Shown here: positions 17,651-24,561 of the stretch, in pieces | How the letters are laid out: each line of letters starts with the position of its first letter | Position numbering within the stretch: position 1 is the first letter of the stretch | Origin: an uncultured bacterium | GTDB taxonomy: Bacteria; Verrucomicrobiota; Verrucomicrobiia; CAIQCK01 | DNA: 43,367 nucleotides | Assembly (NCBI GenBank): GCA_903870275.1 | Contig: CAIQCK010000001.1 | Span: 1-43,367 of the forward strand | Direction of reading: 5' to 3' | Program-made: the position numbers and the translations under genes | The notes under the pieces: generated by a model | Database searches by the model: none | The model's input: only the letters and a program-made list of their open reading frames with translations | What the model was told of the DNA's origin: nothing

Positions 17651-20331
17651 AAATGGCGCGGGATTCTGGCCGCAACAAAACGCAAGAGGTCACAAGTTTG
17701 TTTTGTGTCTTCTGTGCCTTTTTGTGGCTGATCGCACCATTATCGCGCGCGGTAGCCGCCGAAGAAAAGAACGCCACCGATCTCAAACCCATCACTCCAC
17801 CACTCCACCATTCCATCACTCCAACTTCCGCCGCCGACTGCCAGGGTTTCGACGAAGCAGCCGGCGTTTGGCGCAACGCGCCGTGGCGCGCGGGCACGCC
17901 GCTCGGTGGCATCGGTTGCGGCAAGTTCGAGCTGCTGCCGTCGGCGTGGTTTGCGCGGTTCACGAGCAATCACAACTGGGACATGCCGTTGTGGGAGGAG
18001 CCGTTCGTGCCGTCGCGCGGGACGTTTCTCGCCGTGAGCGCCAGCGATGGCGTGCGGCGCGTGACGCGCTGGCTGCGGCGCGGCTGGCCGGAGAGCGAGC
18101 TGGCGGGCGCGGAGCAGGTGCGATGCGTCGAGTACCGCGGCGCGTTTCCGTTCGCCGAGGTGGTGTTCGTGGACGAGAAGCTGCCGGTTCGGGCGAGCCT
18201 GCGCGCGTGGTCGTCGCTGACACCTCATAATATCAAGGACTCCAGCCTGCCGGTGGTGTTCTTCGAACTGACGCTGGAGAACACGCTCGACCGGCCGCTG
18301 GAGGTGAGCGCGATGATGTCGCTGGAAAATTTTGTGGGCGTCGGGGGCGTGCGTGTCCACGAGGGCAAGCAACGGTGGTATTTCGCCGACGGCAGTTCGC
18401 AGTTCCCGGTTGTGATCAGAGACAGCACGTTGCAAGGGCTGAAGTTTCTCAGCCCGCGCCAGTTCGAGGGCATCGGAAAAAATGTTTCCGGCGAATACCT
18501 GCTGCTGACCGACGGCCCGACGACCGATCGCGGATGGGACGCGCTCGGCGACGGTCGCGCGCTGGTGGACGACTTCCGGACCAACGGCGAGTTGAACGGC
18601 CACACCGCCAAAGCCATCGAGGACAAGGTGCGGCCGGCGGGCGCGCTCTGCCGGAAGACCCTGCTGCAGCCGCGTGCGAAGCAAACGGTGCATTTCGTGG
18701 TGGTGTGGTGGATGCCGAACCACGTCACGCTCGACCTGAAAAACCACGGTCATTTTTACCAGCGCGAGTTTCGCGACTCGGAGAAGCTGGCGGCATACGC
18801 TTTCAATCAGCGCGAGCGGCTGGCGAGAGAGACCGACGCCTGGGCGCGGCTGGTGCGCGACTCGAACCTGCCCGCGTGGCTGAAATTGCTGACGTTGAAC
18901 TCCGCCGCCGCGATGTTCAGCAACACGCTGCTGACGCGCGAAGGTGAATTCGCCATGCAGGAAAATCCGGGTCGCGCCGAGGGCGCGCTCGGCGCATTGG
19001 GGGAACGTCCAGCATCGAGCGAATTTTGCCGGACGTTTTTCCCGGAATTGGACCGCAGCGAATTGGACCTGTTCCGCGCGTGCCAGCTGCCGAGCGGCGA
19101 AATGCCGCGGCTCTGTGGCAACGCCTACCACGGCATCGGCAGCACGAACGTCTGGGGGAGCATCACCGGCCTGCCGGAGCCGGCGTGCGTGTATGTCGCC
19201 GAGGTATTCAAACACTACCGTGCCACCGGCGACCGGAAATTTCTCGACGCCTTCTGGCCCAGCGTGAAAAAAGCGATGGCTTGGGTCCGCGAAGCAAAAA
19301 CGCCCCCGACCGTGCATTTCATCACACCGGCCGCAAACGCCGCGGCGGCGATGGCACGGGTTGAAAACGAACCGGAGGTTGCGCGCGAGTATGAAGCTGA
19401 CCTCGCCGGGCAGCACTTGCCGGTGGACATTACCAGTGGTCAGCCCGTCCGCATGTGGCCGGAGGGCGTGCAGCGAGGGTATGCATCCACCTATCGCTAC
19501 AACAAAAGCGCGTGGGGCATGCCCCCCGTCACGGACCCGACCTTCGCCAAACCGCCGGTGAGCCGCGAGTCGGACATGCTCGCGCTGGGAGAGTGCAGGT
19601 TGCTCCCTGAGATTACCGGCGCGTGGCTCGACGTGCCGGGCCGGCGGCTGATGGTGTCGCCAGAATTGCCGGCGGACATGATTGAGTTGCACGCGCCGGT
19701 TTTCTTTGCGCGGTTCTGGGCGTGGCTTGATTTCAGCGCGAAGGAATTTCGGCTGAAGATCGTCCAGCACTTTGGCGAGCCGCTGGAATTGCGCGAACTC
19801 GCGGCGGACGCGAACGCCGCCGCGATCCGGTTGCTGGAGCCGTTCGTCGCGCGCGCTGGCGCGTCGCTGGATTTGTCGCCGTGGCGCGAGCAACTTTGCA
19901 AAGCGAGTCGCGAACCGCAAAAAACGAATCACAATTTTCTGCGCTGGTCGCGCGAGGGGATCGGCACGTTGTTGTGGAGCGCGACGGCCAGCGATGACGA
20001 GCCGTTTCCGCCGAGTGACGCGTTCGACGGCTATCGGGAAACGCGATGGGAGACGACCGCGCAAGGGCGGACTTCGGATTGGTTCCAACTCGATCTCGGC
20101 GAGACGAGGCAGCCGACGCGCATCGAGGCGGCCACGACGCCGGGCGTGAAATTGCGCGTGGAATTTTCGAACGACGGCCACCGTTGGCAAACGCTACCGA
20201 CCACGACGGCGGCTGGCACGAACGGCCTTTGGAGCCTGGACTGGACCGCCGGGCCGGTGCGATTTATAAAATGGACGCCTGCGCGGGACATGAATCAGCC
20301 GTGGCAGATTCGGGAACTATGGGTGAAATAG
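17647..20331 (+). CDS. GH116-like glycosidase (GBA2-type) with C-terminal discoidin domain, exported
   Basis: 894 residues. A signal peptide (LFCVFCAFLWLIAPLSRAVAA, about 18-39) is followed by a repeat-derived linker (ITPPLHHSITPTS). The N-terminal GH116 domain starts at APWRAGTPLGGIGCGKFELL and continues with FTSNHNWDMPLWEEPF. The catalytic helical domain holds CGNAYHGIGSTNVWGSI and RKFLDAFWPSVKKAMAWV. Normally a DGLPDQTYDTW-like acid/base stretch follows; I cannot find it, and the sequence passes directly to a short different segment. About 115 C-terminal residues form an F5/8 type C (discoidin) carbohydrate-binding domain ending IRELWVK. The protein would act outside the cytoplasm on beta-glucosides. 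It may be inactive or diverged. It is coupled to the nucleotidyltransferase gene. Confidence 0.8.
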   Translation: MKMARDSGRNKTQEVTSLFCVFCAFLWLIAPLSRAVAAEEKNATDLKPITPPLHHSITPTSAADCQGFDEAAGVWRNAPWRAGTPLGGIGCGKFELLPSAWFARFTSNHNWDMPLWEEPFVPSRGTFLAVSASDGVRRVTRWLRRGWPESELAGAEQVRCVEYRGAFPFAEVVFVDEKLPVRASLRAWSSLTPHNIKDSSLPVVFFELTLENTLDRPLEVSAMMSLENFVGVGGVRVHEGKQRWYFADGSSQFPVVIRDSTLQGLKFLSPRQFEGIGKNVSGEYLLLTDGPTTDRGWDALGDGRALVDDFRTNGELNGHTAKAIEDKVRPAGALCRKTLLQPRAKQTVHFVVVWWMPNHVTLDLKNHGHFYQREFRDSEKLAAYAFNQRERLARETDAWARLVRDSNLPAWLKLLTLNSAAAMFSNTLLTREGEFAMQENPGRAEGALGALGERPASSEFCRTFFPELDRSELDLFRACQLPSGEMPRLCGNAYHGIGSTNVWGSITGLPEPACVYVAEVFKHYRATGDRKFLDAFWPSVKKAMAWVREAKTPPTVHFITPAANAAAAMARVENEPEVAREYEADLAGQHLPVDITSGQPVRMWPEGVQRGYASTYRYNKSAWGMPPVTDPTFAKPPVSRESDMLALGECRLLPEITGAWLDVPGRRLMVSPELPADMIELHAPVFFARFWAWLDFSAKEFRLKIVQHFGEPLELRELAADANAAAIRLLEPFVARAGASLDLSPWREQLCKASREPQKTNHNFLRWSREGIGTLLWSATASDDEPFPPSDAFDGYRETRWETTAQGRTSDWFQLDLGETRQPTRIEAATTPGVKLRVEFSNDGHRWQTLPTTTAAGTNGLWSLDWTAGPVRFIKWTPARDMNQPWQIRELWVK
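17790..17825. repeat. Single tggagt-family repeat arm inside a coding region
   Basis: The words catcactcc, accactcc and accattcc recur at 8-9 base intervals, as in the right arms at 11971-12006 and 14890-14915. Here the repeat is in frame and codes for the linker after the signal peptide of the GH116-like protein. Confidence 0.7.
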
Positions 20332-20380
20332 CTAAAAAAATGGGGATTTTTACGATTTTTGACAATTGGGTGAAATTTCC

Positions 20381-20408
20381 TTGACGCTACCACCGGTAGT
20401 GGTACGAT
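20381..20408 (+). promoter_or_regulatory. nrdJ promoter with a palindromic candidate operator
   Basis: A ttgacg (20381-20386) and tacgat (20403-20408) are spaced by 16 bases. The spacer carries the inverted repeat taccac-cggta-gtggta (20388-20404), which reaches into the -10 box. A protein bound there would block polymerase. Which regulator binds is unknown; NrdR is the usual one for this gene class, but the sequence is not the textbook NrdR box. Confidence 0.55.
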
Positions 20409-20448
20409 GAGATGACAGCCCCAAAATACTGTGGTTGTTAACAAATTA

Positions 20449-20467
20449 TTCACCGTTTGGCGGTGAA
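20449..20467 (+). promoter_or_regulatory. Leader hairpin upstream of nrdJ
   Basis: In the approximately 130-base leader, ttcaccg (20449-20455) pairs with cggtgaa (20461-20467) around a 5-base loop. It is not followed by a T-tract. It could affect message stability; I see no B12-riboswitch consensus around it. Confidence 0.35.
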
Positions 20468-20542
20468 CAACTCAGGTGGGACGGGCCAATGTACAAAGGA
20501 ACCAGATTTAGGTGTCGCATGTTTGGGCAAGGAGGAAGCTAG

Positions 20543-23500
20543 ATGATTCAAGCCAAGGGCCAGATTTCCGTTGTTCGTAATCCAAATTTCAAACGTATGA
20601 GCAGCAAGAAGAAAACCATCCTTGGTAACGGCGAGGGCACGGCTGGCTCGGGGCTGGCCATCAAGCGCGTGTTCAGCGCGGCGGCCGTTCATCCATTCGA
20701 CGAATTGGAATGGGAGCGTCGCACCGCGGAGATCAGTGACGACGGCGGCAAGGCGATTTTCAAACAAGAGAACGTCGAGGTGCCCAAGAACTGGTCGGTG
20801 CTGGCGACGAAGGTGGTGGTCTCGAAATATTTCTACGGCGAACTCGGCACGCCGGAGCGCGAAACGTCCGTCAAGCAACTCGTCCACCGCGTCGCGCGCA
20901 CGATCGCCGACTGCGGCGTGAAGGACGGCTACTTCAAGACGCCGGAAGATGGCGAGACGTTTTACCAGGAGCTGGCGTGGCTCTGCGTGAACCAGTTCGG
21001 CTCGTTCAACTCACCGGTGTGGTTCAACGTCGGCCTCTGGCACCAATACGGCGTGGGCAAAAATTCCGGCACCGGCAACTGGCACTACGATGCCGCCACT
21101 GGCGAGGCCAAGCGCGCCTCCACGCAATACGAGTTTCCGCAGGGCAGCGCCTGCTTCATCCAGAGCGTGCGCGACACGATGGAGGACATCATGCGCCTGG
21201 CCGGAAGCGAGGCGATGCTGTTCAAGTTCGGCTCCGGCACCGGCACCGACCTCTCGCCGTTGCGCAGTTCGCGCGAGAGGCTTTCCGGCGGCGGACGGCC
21301 GAGCGGACCGCTGTCGTTCCTGAAGGTCTACGACCAGATCGCCAACGTCGTCAAAAGCGGCGGCAAAACGCGCCGCGCGGCGAAGATGAACACGCTCAAG
21401 GACTGGCATCCGGACATCCTGGAGTTCATCGAGTGCAAGGCCAAGGAAGAGAAGAAAGCCTGGGCGCTCATCGAGCAGGGCTACGACGCCAACTTCAACG
21501 GCGACGCCTACGGCTCGATCATGTACCAGAACGAAAACCTCACCGTCCGCGCCAGCGACGCGTTCATGCAGTCGGCGGTCGAGGACAAGGATTGGACGAC
21601 GCATTGGGTGACCAACGCCGCCAAACCCGGCCCGACCTACAAGGGCCGCGAGCTGCTGCGCAAGATCGCCGAAGGCACGCACATTTGCGGCGATCCCGGC
21701 ATGCAGTTCGACAGCACCATCCAGCGCTGGCACACGTGCAAGAACACCGAGCCGATCCACTCCACCAACCCGTGCAGCGAATACGTCTTCATTGACAACA
21801 CCGCCTGCAACCTCGCCTCGCTGAACCTGATGAAGTTCCGCCACGACGACGGCACGTTCGACGTGGAGCGGTTCAAGGCCGCCGTGCGCATCTTCATCAT
21901 CGCGCAGGAAATCATCGTGGACAACGCGAGCTATCCGACGAAGGAGATCGCGGAGAACTCGCACACCTTCCGCACCCTCGGCCTCGGCTTCGCCAATCTC
22001 GGCGCGCTGATCATGGCCGAAGGCACGGCTTACGATTCCAACGAAGGCCGCGCCCTCGCGGGCGCCATCACCGCCATCATGACCGGCCAGGCTTACGAGG
22101 TCAGCGCCGAGCTGGCGGCGGCCAAAGCCCCGTTCCCCGGCTACCTCGACGCGCGCTGCACGCACGTGCCCAAGCCCATCGGCAAGGACAACCGCGACTG
22201 CATGCTCGACGTGGTCCGCCTGCACCGCAGCCACGTGGCGCAGATTGACGCGAGTTGCCCGAAATATCTGCGCGACCAGGCGCAGCATTGCTGGAACCGC
22301 GCGCTCGCGATGGGCGAGAAGCATGGTTACCGCAACGCGCAGGTCAGCGTGCTCGCGCCCACCGGCACCATCGCGTTCATGATGGACTGCGACACCACCG
22401 GCATCGAGCCGGACATCGCGCTGGTGAAATACAAGCTCCTGGCCGGCGGCGGCATCCTCAAGATCGTCAACCGCACCGTGCCGATGGCGCTGGAGGAACT
22501 CGGCTACACCGCCGAGCAGAGCAAGGACATCGTCGAATACATCGATCAGAACGACACCATCGAGGGCGCGCCGCATTTGAAGGAGGAGCATCTGACCGTG
22601 TTCGACTGCGCGTTCAAGGCGCAGAAGGGCACCCGTTCGCTCCACTACATGGCCCACCTGCGCATGATGGCCGCGGCCCAGCCGTTCATTTCCGGCGCGA
22701 TTTCCAAGACCGTCAACATGCCGGAAACGGCGACGGTCGAGGACATCATGAACACCTACATCGAGGGCTGGAAGCTCGGCCTCAAAGCCATCGCCATCTA
22801 CCGCGACGGTTCCAAGCGCAGCGCGCCGCTCTCCACCAAGAAAGGCGGCGACACCGGCGCCAAAGCGGAAGTGGAAACCAACACCCTGCCGCAGCCGTTC
22901 CGCCGCCGCATGCCGGAAACGCGCATGGCGGTCACGCACAAGTTCGACATCGCCGGCCACGAAGGCTACCTGCATGTCGGCATGTTCGACGACAACACGC
23001 CCGGCGAGCTGTTCATCACGATGGCCAAGGAAGGCAGCACCATCGGTGGCCTGATGGACACCGTTGGCACGCTCACCAGCCTCGCGCTGCAATATGGCGT
23101 GCCGATTGACGCGCTGGTGAGGAAGTTCGCCTACCAGCGGTTCGAGCCGAGCGGCTTCACCAAGAACCCCGACATTCGCACCGCCTCCAGCATCGTGGAC
23201 TACGTCTTCCGCTGGCTCGGCTGCCAGTTCATCCCCGGCTTCCGTGAGGCGACCAATCCCGGCGCCAGCCAGCAGGAATTGCCGATGAAGGAGCTGGAGG
23301 AAGCCATCAAAAAAAAAGTGAACCGGCCCGTGCCGGAACTCCCGCGCGTTGACGACGTGCCGGAGCCGGCGCAGGCCGTGCCCCTCGCGCATACCAGCGG
23401 CAACGGCAAGTCACACGTGAAGTCGTTGAGCGACTCGGTGTCGCACTTCATGAAAGACGCGCCGACCTGTCCCAACTGCGGCCACATCGTTGTCCGCAAC

Positions 23501-23551
23501 GGCGCGTGTTTCAAGTGTATCAACTGCGGCGAGAGTCTCGGCTGCTCCTGA
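20543..23551 (+). CDS. nrdJ: Class II (adenosylcobalamin-dependent) ribonucleoside-diphosphate reductase
   Basis: 1002 residues. It reduces ribonucleotides to deoxyribonucleotides using a cobalamin-generated thiyl radical, so no NrdB is needed and it works with or without oxygen. Key residues are visible: C204 in GSACFIQS and C422 in TACNLASLNL as the redox pair, and N409-C411-E413 in NPCSEY as the active site with the thiyl cysteine. The 11-residue spacing of C411 and C422 equals that of the T. maritima enzyme. A C-terminal extension carries the TSCPD domain (MPETRMAVTHKFDIAGHEGY) and a zinc-ribbon-like end (CPNCGHIVVRNGACFKC, CGESLGC). The start has a strong Shine-Dalgarno aaggagga (20529-20536). 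An internal ATG at 20597 is less likely. A terminator follows. Confidence 0.97.
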   Translation: MIQAKGQISVVRNPNFKRMSSKKKTILGNGEGTAGSGLAIKRVFSAAAVHPFDELEWERRTAEISDDGGKAIFKQENVEVPKNWSVLATKVVVSKYFYGELGTPERETSVKQLVHRVARTIADCGVKDGYFKTPEDGETFYQELAWLCVNQFGSFNSPVWFNVGLWHQYGVGKNSGTGNWHYDAATGEAKRASTQYEFPQGSACFIQSVRDTMEDIMRLAGSEAMLFKFGSGTGTDLSPLRSSRERLSGGGRPSGPLSFLKVYDQIANVVKSGGKTRRAAKMNTLKDWHPDILEFIECKAKEEKKAWALIEQGYDANFNGDAYGSIMYQNENLTVRASDAFMQSAVEDKDWTTHWVTNAAKPGPTYKGRELLRKIAEGTHICGDPGMQFDSTIQRWHTCKNTEPIHSTNPCSEYVFIDNTACNLASLNLMKFRHDDGTFDVERFKAAVRIFIIAQEIIVDNASYPTKEIAENSHTFRTLGLGFANLGALIMAEGTAYDSNEGRALAGAITAIMTGQAYEVSAELAAAKAPFPGYLDARCTHVPKPIGKDNRDCMLDVVRLHRSHVAQIDASCPKYLRDQAQHCWNRALAMGEKHGYRNAQVSVLAPTGTIAFMMDCDTTGIEPDIALVKYKLLAGGGILKIVNRTVPMALEELGYTAEQSKDIVEYIDQNDTIEGAPHLKEEHLTVFDCAFKAQKGTRSLHYMAHLRMMAAAQPFISGAISKTVNMPETATVEDIMNTYIEGWKLGLKAIAIYRDGSKRSAPLSTKKGGDTGAKAEVETNTLPQPFRRRMPETRMAVTHKFDIAGHEGYLHVGMFDDNTPGELFITMAKEGSTIGGLMDTVGTLTSLALQYGVPIDALVRKFAYQRFEPSGFTKNPDIRTASSIVDYVFRWLGCQFIPGFREATNPGASQQELPMKELEEAIKKKVNRPVPELPRVDDVPEPAQAVPLAHTSGNGKSHVKSLSDSVSHFMKDAPTCPNCGHIVVRNGACFKCINCGESLGCS

Positions 23552-23582
23552 TCGAACCCAAGCGGTCGCGAATTCAAGAAAC

Positions 23583-23617
23583 CGAAACCGGAGACAAATC
23601 TCCGGTTTCGTGTTTTT
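23583..23617 (+). terminator. Rho-independent terminator of nrdJ
   Basis: A perfect 12-base stem, cgaaaccggaga (23583-23594) with tctccggtttcg (23599-23610), has a caaa loop and is followed by tgttttt. It lies 32 bases after the nrdJ stop. Confidence 0.93.
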
Positions 23618-23654
23618 GGACCGGCGGCCGTTTCCCGCCTGCAGGTGGAAAGCA

Positions 23655-24395
23655 TCACCCAACTGCGCTGGTGCCCTTCTTTGCCGTTTCCTGCCGGTCC
23701 AGCACGAGCCGTCCGATGATGACCACGGATTCCTCGGGTGTGACGGCATCGGTGTTGATCACCAGATGGTAGAGCGACGGGTCGTCAATGGACCTGTTGA
23801 AATGCCGTTTCAGGTAGTGGACGCGGCCCTCATCGGTTTGCTTGACGTATTCCATCGCCTGCTCCGTGTTGAATTGAAAATACTCCTCGCAACGTTGGAT
23901 GCGCTGTTGGACGGAGCCAACCAGCCGGACGTGGAAGGCGTTCGGGACGAAGCCGATGATGACGGCGGCGCCACGGCCGACGATGACAGCATTGCCCATC
24001 TGCGCGAGATGCAGGATGGTCTCGCTGGTTTTTTCCGCCAGCGTCCAGCGCGCGGGATGCAGGCCGAGCAACTCCTCCACCGTGTCGCGGATTTCGGAAT
24101 ACTTGGTCTCCGGCATGAACCGGGCGACGCTGTCGGAGAGCTTGTGGTCCTCCAGCACTTTTTGCACCAGCTCCTTGTCGAACACCGTCCACGGACACGC
24201 CGCGCGCGTGTCGTGTTCCTGAAGGTATTGGGCCAGCTTCTGCGCCAGCGTGAAACCGCCTGCGCCCGCCTGGCGCGAGATCGTCACCACCGGCAGCGCC
24301 TCGTGCCGGCGGCGATCCCACGCCACGCTCTCGGCGCGCTGGGATTGGCAGTCTATGTAGGATCGGCAGACTTCCGTGGGGATTCTGAGTTGCAT
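23655..24395 (-). CDS. Cytidylate kinase-like family protein
   Basis: 246 residues from the ATG at 24395, which has ggagg about nine bases upstream. The longer frame reaching 24476 lacks such a site. PVVTISRQAGAGGFTLAQKLA (about 33-53) is a variant P-loop as in the cytidylate-kinase-like family, where GAGG replaces GxxGxGK. VFDKELVQKVLEDH is the next conserved part, GNAVIVGRGAAVII contains the core strand, and FHVRLVGSVQQRIQRC resembles the lid/arginine region. The true Cmk lengths and NMP-binding insert are not matched, so it is probably not the housekeeping CMP kinase. Substrate and role are unknown. It converges with nrdJ. Confidence 0.85.
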   Translation of the reverse strand: MQLRIPTEVCRSYIDCQSQRAESVAWDRRRHEALPVVTISRQAGAGGFTLAQKLAQYLQEHDTRAACPWTVFDKELVQKVLEDHKLSDSVARFMPETKYSEIRDTVEELLGLHPARWTLAEKTSETILHLAQMGNAVIVGRGAAVIIGFVPNAFHVRLVGSVQQRIQRCEEYFQFNTEQAMEYVKQTDEGRVHYLKRHFNRSIDDPSLYHLVINTDAVTPEESVVIIGRLVLDRQETAKKGTSAVG

Positions 24396-24561
24396 GATTG
24401 TGCCTCCATCAAAATGGTTTCTCCTTGCCGGCACACCTTTCAATTCTATCTTACTCCCCTTCACGTCCGTTCGCAAGTTGCGCCCGGGAAAAACTCCCGA
24501 ACAAAAAAAGAAGATCGGCGTCGCCCGCTTTCCGGCGGTGTGTTAGAAGGTGGCCGGCCTT

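Noticed and set aside
17740..20190. 816-codon open frame on the minus strand opposite the GH116-like gene
   Set aside because: Low-complexity basic composition and no recognisable domain; the plus frame has a signal peptide, GH116 and discoidin features.
20409..20542. Cobalamin riboswitch in the nrdJ leader
   Set aside because: A B12-dependent enzyme makes this plausible, but I find no B12-box consensus and the leader is too short for the full structure.
21011..23392. 793-codon open frame on the minus strand opposite nrdJ
   Set aside because: Shadow of nrdJ caused by third-position GC; it has no ribosome site or domain.
23655..24395. Housekeeping CMP kinase (cmk)
   Set aside because: The P-loop is the GAGG variant and the NMP-binding insert does not match; only the looser cytidylate-kinase-like family name is supported.
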